The position numbers and the translations under genes are program-made. Below are positions 11,311-22,984 of a DNA stretch of 64,000 bases, in pieces; position 1 is the stretch's first letter; each line of letters opens with the position of its first letter. The stretch comes from Thozetella sp. PMI_491. Its lineage: Eukaryota; Ascomycota; Sordariomycetes; Chaetosphaeriales; Chaetosphaeriaceae. Location: positions 1,125,459-1,189,458 of the forward strand of contig MU270027.1 of assembly GCA_021432635.1 (NCBI GenBank), in the 5' to 3' direction. Below the pieces are notes generated by a model, which was not told the origin of the DNA, made no database searches, and worked only from the letters and a program-made list of their open reading frames with translations.

Positions 11311-12888
11311 CTTGGCGACGAAGCGCTCTCAGGCTACGAAGCGCTCTCAGGCTGCGAAAGAGGCCAGCACGGGCGCGGGGTCCTGTGTCTGTTCGTGGGC
11401 GGCCAGGGCCGTAGTGTCCGAGCTTAATCGCGGAGGCCTCGGATCGAAGTCGTATTGCAGGGCGGGGCCTGCTGGGAAAAGGGAAAATGCGGGTATCGAA
11501 GGAAACTGGACAGTCGAGGAGAAGAGAAGAAAAGAGAAGGATGGATTTGAAGTCGCCGGGTGGGCGGCGTTAGATCATCCTTGAGGGCTGAGCGAACAAC
11601 GCCTCGAGGAGCTAGCTGGTTGGGGGGAGAGGATGTCGTCGGGGGCATGTCAGGGGCGAGAAGTGCAGGAAGACGTGTGCTGGCCGTCGAGGCTTACGTT
11701 TTCTGACTGGCCGCCCTCCCGTGCCACTTCCCAACCTGACCAATCAGAATCCGGCGGACTCCTTACGGTTCCCTGTGCATATACAGATAACCCCAACTAT
11801 TAAGCCGCAAAGCAGTATTTGGCTTCTGGTTTACGAGGTCGGCCTTCCTTGAATTACAACTCCCATGGGCCACTGGCCACCACCATCCGTTTTCTTCTTC
11901 GCCCCCCGGTCTCTCTTCAACTGCTCCCGCTCTTCCTAGAAGGAAAATACCGCAGTTGACACTTGCTGCCTAGCAAAACGGCATTTTGATAGTGTCTGAA
12001 GGGCCGGAGCGTGACGTAATCTCCCTCTACGGGGGGCCTGGATCCCCAGGAGCTCGCCATACCAGCTCCGACCCATTTCGACGTGGCTTGTCATTTTAGC
12101 GGAAGGGATGCTGTCTACGCAAATAGACTGAAGTAGTCGATGATTGGCTGGCCAATAGAACAAACAGCCGTCAGGGAGGTCAATTGATGCCCGAGACTGG
12201 CTCGTCCATCAATGGCATCCGTATGGAGCGAGGACTCGCTCGCACGCTGCAGACAAACAGCCCCCTCAAGCATGATTTCCCAGTCTATTGCTAATCATCG
12301 ATTGGCTTCGTGCTACCTGTCCGCGAATAATACCTCAAGTCGTGCTCCATGCTGCCCATGTGCAAGAATGTGGCCCTCTTCCCACCTCAACACTGCTCGA
12401 CGTGCTAGCCGGTTCTCCCCTAGACCACATGAATCGCATGAATTTCATCGCGAGCGTCCTGGGCATCAAAAAGGTAGGAGGTGCTCGGCTTATCCCGCTG
12501 ATGCTTCGAGTCAGCGGTCCCCTCCCAACCAAGGTTGTCAAGGCCTGGGCCGTCGCCGGGATCTCATATATGGATGGGCATTCAAGACAGCTGATCATGC
12601 TTCTGATGCTGCCAGCCGATCGCGCTTGGCGGGCGAGTGGCTCACGGGCTAGGCCAAGAGTACCTAAGGCCGACCGGCCACACCAGCCACATGCTTGATG
12701 CACGGGCCATCAGAAAAGTCGCTGGCCGTACTAGCTCGGATAGGAAATTTAGGCGAGCACACACAATTGGGAATTCAACCCACCATATCGTTCGTGCAAA
12801 ACTCCGGGTCTTCGAGTTGCAAAAAGGGACCAATTTTCCAAAGACTACACCTTTCGTCCTCTCCACGTCCCCTGCCACGTCTATTAAA
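11311..12888. other. Divergent intergenic region before eL28
   Basis: 1.58 kb separate the UPF0357 start (-) from the eL28 start (+). An 18-nt direct tandem duplication sits immediately upstream of the UPF0357 ATG (11318-11353), and CT-rich tracts occur at about 11885-11935. Open frames at 12212-12703 overlap on both strands and lack recognisable protein character, so I do not call them. Confidence 0.55.
11318..11353. repeat. 18-nt tandem duplication
   Basis: The unit ACGAAGCGCTCTCAGGCT occurs twice in direct succession without mismatch, just upstream of the UPF0357 start codon and so within its probable leader or promoter. It contains the palindrome AGCGCT. Confidence 0.9.
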
Positions 12889-13607
12889 ATGGCCTCGTCT
12901 AACGTCTCCGCTGATCTTGTCTGGGAGGTTGTCCGTACGTTTTCGCCCTACCGAACCGCACCTTCTCGTTCTTCCCTAACACTGTAGACAGGCCCCTGGA
13001 ACTCGTTCCTCGTCAAGCGCAGGTCCAACGGCGGTGTCCAGTTCTCGCGGGACCCTTACAACTTGACCAACAAGCACTCGCGCAAGGTATGGACTGGAAC
13101 CATGGGGAGAGCCGTCTCTTTGAGTGCTTCATGGCTAACAACGGAAAAACAGTATGCCGGTTTTGTCAACGACAAGGTGCGACGGGCGCCCCACGACCCG
13201 ACTACGTGAGACTGATTGATGGATTCTAGGCTATCGGCCTTACCGCTGGTGAGAAGGGTGGCGTGCAGTTGATCAGCAAGAAGACCGGCTCTGCTGGCAA
13301 GCCCTCGGCCGAGCAGGCCAAGGTTAGCATTGGCTCTGGCAAGAGCAACCGAAAGTCAGTTTGGAGCAATGGAGCCCCTTGGGCCTCATCGCATCCTTCC
13401 TTCTGCTGCTGTGACTACGATGCTGACACAGCGCCCTCTAGGACCTTCAAGGCCGTCGCCGGCCACACCGCCCGCCAGGGCTACCGTGCCGACCTCCGAG
13501 CGGCCGCCGTCTCCCGTGCCAGCGCCATCCGCCAGTCCCAGAGGCCCGTGAAGGAGACCCCCGAGAAGAAGCTGCGTGGCACCGCTGCGAAGCGCGCTGA
13601 GAAATAA
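12889..13607 (+). CDS. RPL28: 60S ribosomal protein eL28
   Basis: eL28 is a component of the cytosolic large ribosomal subunit. Five exons (12889-12934, 12992-13086, 13153-13176, 13230-13354, 13442-13607) join to 151 aa. The family motifs are in order: DLVWEVV, FLVKR.SNGGVQFSRDPYNLTNKHSRK, YAGFVNDK, AIGLTAGEKGGVQL, and a basic C-terminus (KETPEKKLRGTAAKRAEK). Exon 3 is only 24 nt and encodes YAGFVNDK exactly, so gene finders may skip it. The 3' acceptor of intron 1 was taken as the second of two nearby AGs (12990-12991), because only that keeps the frame (VVRPWNSFLVKR). The intron density is typical of fungal ribosomal protein genes. Confidence 0.95.
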
Positions 13608-14746
13608 ATGAGCGTAGCATCGGTGGAGAGAAGCTGAGGATATGTCTCTGGACTGGGCATTAGATCTCCAATGAGAGAGGCGAACGGGATGCATATGGTC
13701 AGGGAATCAGGACACGGTGGACTGCCATTCTTGCTTCTAGGGTGGTCACGGCGTTTGATATCCAAAAATCAAATCAGTAAACCAACCGCAGCCAGACCAC
13801 GTTCGGGGAAGGGGAGGGGCAGAGAGGAATGTGTGTGACCTTGGCCTCGGATCTGTTCCCACGAGAAGCCGAACCCTGCGAAGTCAATCAGCAAGAGCCA
13901 TCCCGAAGAACCGGGCCGCACCGGCTGACTCTTCCCTGTCTAATTGTGTATGTGAGCAGAAGTGACGTGAAGGCGCAAGGTGGGTTGTGCTAGGAGGGCG
14001 CGGCGTGGGCCAGTCCTGCCCGTGAATGCCCGAGCTACCTGCCTTAATGTGCCTCGGGTGACACATGCTCAGAGCGTGTTCGGAACGAGGATGCCAACTC
14101 GGCCCAAACCCCTTCGACTACTTGTACCAAGGCGAACCCATGACCCCCGGCACATGAGAGAAGGTGCAGAAACCAAAAACGCGCAGCCCAACCTCCAAAC
14201 GAAACACGCGCATAGAAAGTGCGGGCGGCATCTGCAAGCGAAGCTGCTTGATCCCCGTGGCTCTTTGCACGAACTCGCCGGCTATAGCCTTTCGCCAACG
14301 GTAAGCTAGCTTTTCCATTGGATCAGATGCAAACGGGCCCCCTCCCAGGCGAGACAAGTCAGGGTGCGTGGGGCCATCGCGCCTACCTCGCAGAGCTCCA
14401 GCAGAACCTGGCCGGCAACTGATGGTTTTTGCTGCCCGGCCCCTCCCCTTCGACCTTCGACCCCGCCATTTGTCTTGGAGATCACGTACTAGCTTGCTCT
14501 CAACAACAACCCGATTGTCTCACCAACAAACAGGTTTCTCCTCCTCTCACAACCACCCCGCGGTGTTTTTTACCTGCCTCCCATTCTGCTGTTAAAAGTG
14601 AGATCAAATTCGTTCTTGTCTTTTCCAGACCGGCGCACCCAACTGCTTGCCGGCTACATTCTTGATCACAAGCTAACGCTCGGACTTGCGGAACAGAGCT
14701 GCCCCTCCCCCGCCTCACCACCGTTCAACTACCCCCCTTATCCAAA
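13608..14746. promoter_or_regulatory. Region between eL28 and malate dehydrogenase
   Basis: These 1.1 kb carry the eL28 3' flank and the malate dehydrogenase promoter. The last 300 nt are rich in CT and CAA (for example CAACAACAACCC near 14500), which suggests a long unstructured leader. I see no convincing gene. Confidence 0.5.
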
Positions 14747-16092
14747 ATGGTCAAGGCCGGTGAGCTACCCCATCGCCCCCTTGCTGGGCATGATGCTGCG
14801 ATACTAATTTTCTACTAGTTGTTGCTGGTGCCTCTGGCGGCATTGGACAGGTTCGTCGTTGCTCTCCGGCCCCGGAGCTCTCTGGGCACTGACGCGCCGC
14901 CTAGCCTCTCTCGCTGCTCTTGAAGCTCAGCCCCCTCATCGACGAGCTTGCTCTCTACGATGTCGTGAACACCCCCGGTGTTGCGACTGATCTCTCTCAC
15001 ATCTCTTCCAATGCGGTGAGTGCTTAAACTCGTTCAATTGTAACTTTTGAGGATGCCCACCTTGCTAACGGAGGGGGAAGAAAACTACCGGCTACCTCCC
15101 CCCCAACGATGGCGCCAAGGCCGCTTTCAAGGACGCCGACATCATTGTCATCCCGGCTGGAATTCCCCGTAAGCGAAACCTCCAGCAGAGCAACTTAGAT
15201 CTCCCCTGACCTTGACTGGGACAGGCAAGCCCGGCATGACCCGTGATGATCTCTTCAACATCAACGCTGGCATCGTTAAGGGCCTGATCGAGGTAGCCGC
15301 CGAGGTCGCCCCCAAGGCCTTCATCCTCGTCATTTCGAACCCGGTCAACTCGACCGTCCCCATCTCAGCCGAGGTCCTCAAGGCTAAGGGCGTCTTCAAC
15401 CCTCAGCGCCTCTTTGGTGTCACCACCCTCGACATCGTCCGTGCCGAGACCTTTGTTGCCGAGATTGCCGGCAAGGCAAGCCCCCAGGAGTTGACCGTGC
15501 CCGTAATTGGTGGCCACTCGGGCGAGACCATCGTCCCGCTCTTCAGCCAGGTCCAGCCCTCGGTCACTATCCCCACTGACAAGTACGATGCTCTCGTCAA
15601 CCGTGTTCAGTTCGGTGGTGACGAAGTTGTCAAGGCCAAGGACGGTGCTGGCTCTGCTACTCTCTCCATGGCCTACGCTGGCTATCGGTAAGCAGCGCAA
15701 CCCCCCGAGAGCTCGCGTTTTCAATATGCTAATGCCTTCCTCAGGTTCGCCGAGAAGGTGCTCAAGGCCGTCAAGGGGACCAAGGGGCTTGTCGAGCCCA
15801 GCTATGTCTACCTTCCTGGCGTCCCCGGCGGCAAGGAGATCGCTGCCAAGGTTGGCGTCGACTTCTTCTCTGTTCCCATCGAGCTTGGAGTAAGCCCCTT
15901 CCTTCAGCACTATTTCCGAATGAATCCCATTGCTAACAGCCGCGATTGTAGCCGAACGGCGCCGAGAAGGCCATCGACATCCTCGGCAACATCACCGAGA
16001 AGGAGAAGACGCTTCTCGACGCTGCCGTCGCCGGCCTCAAGGGCAACATCGAGAAGGGCATCACCTTCGCCCACAACCCCCCGCAAAAGTAA
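14747..16092 (+). CDS. Malate dehydrogenase, probably cytosolic
   Basis: This enzyme interconverts malate and oxaloacetate with NAD. Seven exons (14747-14759, 14819-14850, 14905-15015, 15081-15168, 15225-15687, 15745-15889, 15952-16092) join to 330 aa. The Rossmann motif GASGGIGQ lies at residues about 8-15, followed by [19 protein letters not shown] for NAD binding. The substrate arginines are in the [12 protein letters not shown] region, and the catalytic Asp-His pair is seen in [11 protein letters not shown] and [12 protein letters not shown]. The protein starts directly at the Rossmann fold, with no mitochondrial presequence, and its C-terminus (HNPPQK) is not a peroxisomal SKL-type signal, so a cytosolic location is most likely. 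The first coding exon is only 13 nt. Intron 3 ends in a purine-rich GGGGGAAG rather than a pyrimidine tract. Confidence 0.94.
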
Positions 16093-17191
16093 ACACCTTC
16101 TATTTCCCATCCCCAATCGTCTCTCGGCAGAGTATCCTTTCATTTTCTTCTCTCTCTCCCACATGGAAAGGATGTATTGACACAGACAAATTTGGGGCTC
16201 TCGGATAGCCAATGGGAAAACATTTGAGGGGGCTATAGAGACGCGACAAAGAAACATAAAATTTGGTACAAGTACACGTGGCTGATTGTTTTCCTTCCTT
16301 CTTAGGCTGTAGGGAGTCTCCCATACTCAACCCCCCCTGAGCCATCCACTGGGATGAGGCCGAAGGATGCATAGTTCTCTAAGTAGACAATGGAAACACT
16401 GGCCATCGGAGGAAGTGCTGTTGCCATGACGTATAAATATTCCGACCGGCTTGCAAACATACTCTCCGGGACACAACAGTGACGTGACCGTTACTTGTCA
16501 CTAGCGGCTTGTCGGGTCTGTAAAAAATACTACTACTTCCGTGATAGAGTCTATCTATCCGTGCCAAGACCATTGGCTCATGCTGCATTCACTGTCTAGT
16601 AATCTGAAGTCTAGTATACACGAATGAACTGCCCCCTTTCAGAAGAAGAGGGCTTGGCACAAATGGCCACGGGTGCTTTGAGAATGCAGAACAACTCTCA
16701 GAGTTGTATTGCAAAGCCCCGTGATCCGCCTGCGAATTGCCTAACAACGAAGCATGCCTTGCCTCCTGATTAGTCCTCATGTGGTTCATTGACGCCACCC
16801 CGTATTGATAATCCTCACGTTTATACGGCAAGGTCTTTGCGGGGACTTTTGAATTATCGATCGGACCTGACAGATCGGCTATCGTAGACATTTGGGTTGT
16901 CACGAAGAATCCAATGTTGGACTGGATAGGCGCATGGGCTACCTAAATACGTGGCTTTGGTACTACCCAATGAATACCTCGAGGAAGAGCGGATAGCATA
17001 TCGGGGTATAGTCGCTCTGATCCTTGAGAAGGAATGCGCCGCAACGCCTTGCGGCCATGTCTAGGTATCTTCACCATGCACAGCCTTCATTTTGAGCTTC
17101 CCAGCAGACATGCAGAAGTTCCGAGGTGTGTGCTTGTGAGCCGTGTCTATCAAGGGTTGGGATGATACCTCTCCAATGCCTCAATGCCTTC
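16093..17191. other. Convergent intergenic region
   Basis: 1.1 kb lie between the 3' ends of malate dehydrogenase (+) and Trs33 (-). It looks like ordinary unique sequence; frames of up to about 115 codons exist on the minus strand but show no family features and overlap other frames. Confidence 0.55.
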
Positions 17192-18078
17192 TCATGACTG
17201 CGCTGTGATCGTTTTGATCTGAAAGACAGCCCCGGGAAGCTCGCTCGTCTCTGCTTGCACCGTAGCGTTTACGCCCATCGCTGCCAACGCACCGCGAACT
17301 AGGCCGCATGGGAACCACAAGAACTAGACGCAGCATTAGCTGACGTGCCTCCTGGAACAGTTGACACGATAGGAGGAACTCTAACCGGTTGTGCCCGAAG
17401 AACTGCTTGCCCACCTGCCTCTGTGCTCATCCGTGAGAATGGCCGGAATGAGTTGTCCGTCAAGACGTAGACTCCCTGAGAGTAACTATTAGCATTGAGC
17501 CAGGAAGGTAGGGTGACCTAAGTAAACATATAGCTGTCTGCATACCCGGTGATTCGTCTTCAGATTGTCGATTTGTTTCCTAAATACCAGCGTCCAGAGG
17601 TCCTTACACAAGAACTTGATTGCGTCTAGCGTGTCGTTAAACCTTGGCCTGTCTCGCGAGAACCTATTTGCAAGCCCAGTGCGTCAGACTGCGGCCCGAT
17701 GAGAGATGTAAGCGTCGGGAGTGAATGGGAAGCCTACCGCTCAACAAGGCCCTGTCCCACACGATACCCTAGGCTCTCTAATCGGAAGAACACGGCATCG
17801 CGCTCCTCGTCCTCGTCCAGCTTTCTGCTATCAGCCGTGCCGACGCCGCCGACGGCTGTGCTCGATACGCTCGGTGCGCCGGCCACCGAGGGCGCCGACG
17901 TAGGGTTCGCTTTTGAGCTGGGCGCCACCGCGTCGTCAGCGGCGGCCTCGAGATCGTTGGTTACCCTGTGTGCCATGGGAACTAGCTCGATGAGTAGGAA
18001 ATCGAGGCAGCTGGAGCTCAGGAAGGTCGCGTTCGGGTCCGACGCATTGTACGGAGGCATTACCGAGTCGAAAGACAT
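17192..18078 (-). CDS. TRS33: TRAPP complex subunit Trs33 (TRAPPC6)
   Basis: Trs33 is a core subunit of the TRAPP complexes, which act as Rab/Ypt exchange factors for ER-Golgi and Golgi traffic. Exons 18078-17738, 17663-17546, 17475-17386 and 17323-17192 join to 226 aa. The longin-like TRAPP fold is recognisable: SSCLDFLLIELVPMAHRV, then AVFFRLESLGYRVGQGLVERFS, then DTLDAIKFLCKDLWTLVFRKQIDNLKTNH, GVYVLTDNSFRPFSRMS, and FLWFPCGLVRGALAAMGVNATVQAET. A 45-residue Ser/Ala-rich insertion separates the first two blocks, as in other filamentous fungi. ATG at 18078 (MSFDSV) was preferred to 18123 because it matches homologue starts. Only the first exon has a long open frame, so the last three exons are easy to miss. 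Confidence 0.93.
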
Positions 18079-19374
18079 GGCTGTGGTGTTCCTAGCCGCA
18101 ATTGGGAGCAGGCGGGCCGGCACAAGGAGGAGGAAGCGGGAGCGACGCGTGAAGCTCGGAGCTCGATGGGCGGCGGATCAGGCGGCAGTGCAGGTGTCTG
18201 GTCAAGGACGGCGTCGGGAACTGTGGTTCGGATGCAAAGCTCCCGCGGGCTCGACCCTAAGGTTGCTTGAAGACTCAAGATTTCCGGATCTCAGCAAGGT
18301 GGGTTGGCGAGCTCGAGGCAGTTGTGCCTGCTTTGCTAGATTTGTATGTTGCACATGCAGATGTTCTTGTTGCTACTACAGAGGTACCTTGGGCATGCGA
18401 GTATCCAAAATATGCATTCGGGAAGTTGGATTAGCTAAGAGGGTACGTACCAGCACCAGGCCCCGCCCCCACTTACAGCTTGCTCTCTCGGCACCCCTCC
18501 GAGCGCAGTCCTAGCTTTGCAGTTTCTAGGCCAGAAACTTTTTTTGCAACCTCGGTGCCGATCGAAAGAGCTGGCGCCAACATCCCGATCTTTACCCGAC
18601 GACGACCGATTCCATCGCGACTCTACGAGGATACGGCGGTCGAGCTGCCCCCGAGGACGCGTCTCTGCTTGAACACAGAGAAGGCCTTTTTGGCTGGTCG
18701 GTTCGCAGCACATCGTCGAGAGCTGCTCCTGGGGCGGCACGGGATGCTCAGGAGGCTCAGCCTCTGCTCGCGCGACGACCCGGTACTCTCGGCCACAAGG
18801 CTGCCACAGCGTTGGCTTTGCAATCGCGGTACGTAGCAGCTGCCTGGGGACTTTTTGCTCCTATGGCCTGAATCCCCACCATCTGCGCCGTGCGACCCTC
18901 CGCATCCCCAAGGGAATCGCTGTTCACCTTCTTGTGAATACCCTACCCCGGGGTACCCTCTGTCTGTGCGAACCTATTCATCTCCGGGCTCTATACACCT
19001 CCCCCCTTCAATCTGAGGCCTCGAGTCGCTAGACCAGACTACCCCTCATCCAAGAGCCGTCCCCAGATCTTGGCCTCGTCTTGGTGGTATTTCAATCTTG
19101 GCCCGTTCACTACAAACCCCCCTCCCTGAGACGTGCCCTCCCCCAAGATTCACCCCTGCGTGTGCTCTTTTGAGTAACGACTCTCATCCCGATGCAGCCG
19201 TGTTTTGTTCTCCATGGCGGCTTTCGACTAATGCGCTCCGTACAGACAGTATAACCCTGCGGTAACACAGTCACTGCCTCACCCGGTCCGGACGCTTCGT
19301 GCGAGTCAACCTCGTCCGCCGCACCTCCCCACTGACCAGGTCTTCAAGCGAGTTGTTACCCGGCTCTAGTGGCC
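18079..19374. promoter_or_regulatory. Divergent region between Trs33 and the SUMO ligase
   Basis: 1.3 kb between two divergent start codons. The right half (18850-19370) is C-rich with runs such as CCCCCC and is probably the leader of the SUMO ligase mRNA. No gene is supported; frames at 18480-18836 lie opposite other frames and look random. Confidence 0.5.
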
Positions 19375-21313
19375 ATGGAGACTTCCCGACCCACTAATGC
19401 CGAACTCCAAGCATTGGTCAATACCCTGAACGCAACAAACATCCAAAAGGCGACCCTGACAAGCATCTGTGTGGTCAATGGTCTGCCAAAGACGGGAAAC
19501 AAGCCGGATCTGCTGGGACGCATTGTGAAAGGTATGCTGCCCGCTCCTCTCCAGGGCTCCCTTATTCAACCACGCCATGCTTTGCTCTTCTCAGTTCACC
19601 GTGCTCTCACAGCTCATATATCCCGTATGCGTGAGGTGTGTTGCCTAACAGACTCGCAGCCGTCAATGAAGCATACAAGGCACGCGACTTGCAGCGGTTC
19701 AAGTTCATTAGAGAAAGCATCCACTCCCGCATCGGCAAAGCCACGCAACCCAGCCCGCCACCGCAGTCTTCGCCAGCATCCAACATAACACAGTCGTCAT
19801 CCTCAACCAGTACAAACATGCCGTGCGGCAACTCAAGGAGCAGTAGCCATGGCTACTATGATGGCGCCAGCTATGGTGGTGGTGGATACAATGGCAACGG
19901 ATATCGTGCCCAATCCGCGGCGAGTTCGTATGCACAGCAGGGTATGTTTGTGATTACAATCTGGATATGACCTCATGCACTATTAACGCTAGTGTCAGGT
20001 TTCTCTTTTAAAAAGAGTCCCTTCTTTGAGGTGTTGCACCGGGTTGGGCAGCTACGAACCTGTGAAGGCATGTATCTCGTAGCCGTTTCCCTTCCCACAG
20101 CTCGGCCAAGCTAACAGCAGTTATAGCCATGACGCAGCACCGTGCCACAATCAACTTTACGTTCAAGGCTCCCGACGACCCTTTGCTTCAATCCACCCTC
20201 ACGGACCCTTCCCTGAAAGTCATGGTGCTTTGTGCGGCTGCCAACACCGGAGTGCAGGAGATCAGCTTCCCGCATCAGTCCGAGCTTAAGGTGAACGGCG
20301 ATGATGCTAAAGCGAACCTGCGCGGCTTGAAGAACAAGCCTGGGTCGACTAGGCCGGCCGATATCACGCAGCACCTGCGGCTTAACAAGTCCGCAGCGTC
20401 GAACAGTGTCGACTTCACCTACGCCCTCACCCATCATAAGTTCTATGTCGCAGTCTATGTGTGCAGAGTGACGGCGGTGACGACTCTCGTCGATAAGATC
20501 CGGCAACATGGGAAACGCATCTCTAAGGCTTCTGTGATCTCGGAGCTCACGAGGAAGGCAAATGACCCAGACGTGGTGGCCACCTCACAGGTAGTCTCGC
20601 TCAAATGCCCCCTGAGCTACATGCGACTCAAGAGCCCGGTCCGTGGCATTGCCTGCAGCCACATCCAGTGCTTTGATGCTCTATCCTACCTGCAGCTTCA
20701 GGAGCAAGGCCCTCAGTGGCTGTGCCCAATCTGCAATAAGCCAGCTTCGTTTGATCAGCTGGCATCTGACGAGTAAGTGGTGCTAGGATCCGCCCCTACA
20801 CAATTTTTATCTAGGCTCTCTTGCTGACCGACTCGTAGGTACATGAAGGATATTCTTGCCAACACGTCAGAGTCGGTGGATCAGATCACAATCGAACCTG
20901 ATGGGCGATGGCTTCCACCGGGTGGGTCAGAGAGCGGCCGGTCCCCAGTTCAGTCCCGCTCGCAAGAGCCCATACAAGATGTCCTAGATGCCGAAGATTT
21001 CTTCGAGATCTCGAGCGTTGCCCACGTGGGAGGGCGTGCCGGCTCGCACCAGACCCCCGGCCTAGGCACGCCGAAGACATTTGGCGTCTCAGCCACTGCC
21101 TCGTACGTGGGAACCCCCAGCTTTGGCACGCCGAGCTTGGCTACCCCGAAGACGACGGCATCTCCCCGACCGGCACCAGGCAGCAGCAACAAGCGGCCGG
21201 CTGCAGAGGTCATCGACCTGACCCTGTCGGACGATGACGACGAACCCTCGCAACCTCCGCCAAAGCGGCCGAACTGGGGGACAAATCTTACCTCCAGCTT
21301 CCCGCGGAAGTAG
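19375..21313 (+). CDS. PIAS/Siz-type SUMO E3 ligase
   Basis: The protein promotes transfer of SUMO from Ubc9 to nuclear targets. Exons 19375-19531, 19660-19941, 19999-20067, 20127-20772 and 20839-21313 join to 542 aa. In order there are: a SAP DNA-binding helix pair (residues about 9-50, ELQALVNTLNA...LLGRIVK), a Ser/Gly-rich linker, a PINIT domain beginning GFSFKKSPFFEVL, and an SP-RING/MIZ zinc finger with C-P-L, GIACSHIQCFD and WLCPICNK ligands. A C-terminal SUMO-interaction motif follows (VIDLTLSDDDDE). A proline-rich tail carries GTP/ATP-K repeats (LGTPKTFG, FGTPSLATPKT). Intron 3 (20068-20126) starts with GC, not GT; only this join gives RTCEAMTQHR. The frame upstream of the SAP domain includes a GTG, but ATG 19375 is the natural start. 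Confidence 0.93.
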
Positions 21314-22060
21314 TAATAGTGCTAGGGAATTTCTGATCGTCCTAGGCGCTTGGTAGTTGGTGTTATTTGTACTTGTCATACGGAGTGCCCCCGGCATTGG
21401 CAGGCGGAGGAAGGGAAGGCGATGGCGTTGAGGCAACCTGGCTTGATTGGGTGCTTGTCAAACGACAAGCAGTGCTGCTATGAGCACAAATTAACTGCAT
21501 GGTCGGAGTTAGGAAATACTGCAGCGCTGCGCCAAGAAAGGGGTACCAAGAGATGCGTTCGCAGTATCAAGGTCACGATGCTGTAGAAGTTGTCGCACTC
21601 AACCGGCCTTTCAGTTTTTATTTTCTTTATTTTCCAGTACAGGAAAAAGAGAAGGATTAGAGACTCCATCTCGGCGGATTCGTTATTCTGAGGCGATAAG
21701 GAGAATAAACCGAGTGCCATCCGCACTGAAAGATAGGCCAATGCTAGCAGTTCTGGAATATATGCTGGTGGCCCTCTCACTTTGTCAACAACACCCCTTT
21801 TTCGCGCCGATGGATTGGATGCGGGCCTACAGGTTATGTTTGGCTTCCCCCACACCGCCCACGCCCACACCGCCCACGCCCCACCTCTCCGTCCTGGCGA
21901 TAATGGTGGGGCAGTTTTTTTTTTCTGCGCGGTGAACGAACATTTCGAAGTTCAATTCTGTCGTTCCGCCAAACATTCCCCGACCAATCCCTCGATAAAC
22001 TGCCGATACCCCTCTGAATTTCGCTATCTATCTCGCTCGAAGATATACACCAGAATCAGA
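21314..22060. other. Region between the SUMO ligase and the DUF2423 gene
   Basis: 747 nt in tandem orientation. It includes an AT-rich stretch (21610-21660) that is probably the end of the upstream transcript, and a perfect 15-nt tandem duplication (21851-21880). A 10-nt T run occurs near 21915, about 145 nt before the next ATG. Confidence 0.6.
21851..21880. repeat. Perfect 15-nt tandem duplication
   Basis: CACACCGCCCACGCC is repeated twice head to tail in the promoter or leader of the DUF2423 gene, on a strongly C-biased strand. Confidence 0.9.
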
Positions 22061-22505
22061 ATGGCGAAGAGCTCGCGCGCGAGCTCTGTCAAGGCCAACA
22101 ACCGGGCGCTGAAGAAGAATGTCTTTGGACCAGTCGAAGATGCCAGGACAGCGCGCCTCTCGGCCAAACTTCTAGAGCTCGCGGCTCAACCAAAGCCCCA
22201 GCGAGACGAAAAGATGGATGAAGATGCGGGAGAGGCCAAAGACGAGTCCAAAGAAGACGAGCCTACAAAGATGGACGACAGTGCGTTCGCTCCTGTCCCT
22301 CTTCCCTTTTCCCAAACCTCCTCCTTTTATTCCATTATCTTGCCGCTAACTCTCTTACTTAGCCATGGAAGTGGACTCGGGATCCAAAGATGCGAGCAGC
22401 AAGAAGGCGGGCGGAAAGCGGAAGATTGAGAAGAGGAGGGTCAAGAAGAAGTCTTCGATCCTGTTCCACAACAAGTTTGCAGACAAGAAGAAGAAGCGGA
22501 GATGA
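22061..22505 (+). CDS. DUF2423 small basic nucleolar-type protein
   Basis: Exons 22061-22280 and 22363-22505 join to 120 aa. The N-terminus MAKSSRASSVKANNRALKKN...FGPVEDARTARLSAKLLELA fits the fungal DUF2423 family, related to yeast YBL028C, which I recall as a nucleolar protein of unknown detailed role linked to ribosome assembly. A central acidic linker (DEKMDEDAGEAKDESKEDE) is followed by a very basic tail (KKAGGKRKIEKRRVKKK, ending DKKKKRR) that would serve as a nuclear/nucleolar signal. The intron falls between the acidic and basic halves. The name rests on the N-terminal motif; the function is inference. Confidence 0.82.
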
Positions 22506-22984
22506 AAGGCCTCGGCGCCAGTTGCGCTCCTTTCCATTTCTCTTCTGGCCATGGATACCGCTCAGAGGGGTAAACACAGACCTTAAGTGACCTGAGCGGA
22601 AATGAGGGATCTCAGCCTTGAGTTGCCTCTCTTAACGGGACAAGGCTGAACAGGGCCGCCGCGAGCGGCTTGTGGGGCCTGCGACCACCCGCGCGGAGGA
22701 TCCATTGGGCTAAATGTACAGCGAACGGCCCTGAGGGACCAGGGGGCCTGCAAGGCTGCGGAATCGCCAAACTGGATCCATTTCCTGGCTCCTCAGCCAG
22801 TTCGTAATTATTTGTTCCACCGAATAAAAGTAATGCCCCCTGAAGCACATCTATTCACTTCAGTTCCCGACCCGCGCGTAGCCATGGATTGCATCTGACC
22901 CGTGGATTTTTGCCGACCTTGTGGAAAGCTGTCTAGTTGAAGACGTCCATTGCCTGCCCATTCAAGCAAGCAGCATCGCCGGCC
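22506..22984. other. Intergenic region before Gpi7
   Basis: 479 nt in tandem orientation between the DUF2423 gene and the GPI transferase gene. No clear elements are visible beyond a CT-poor, mixed sequence; the Gpi7 ATG at 22985 has a good context (GCCATGGCG). Confidence 0.6.
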
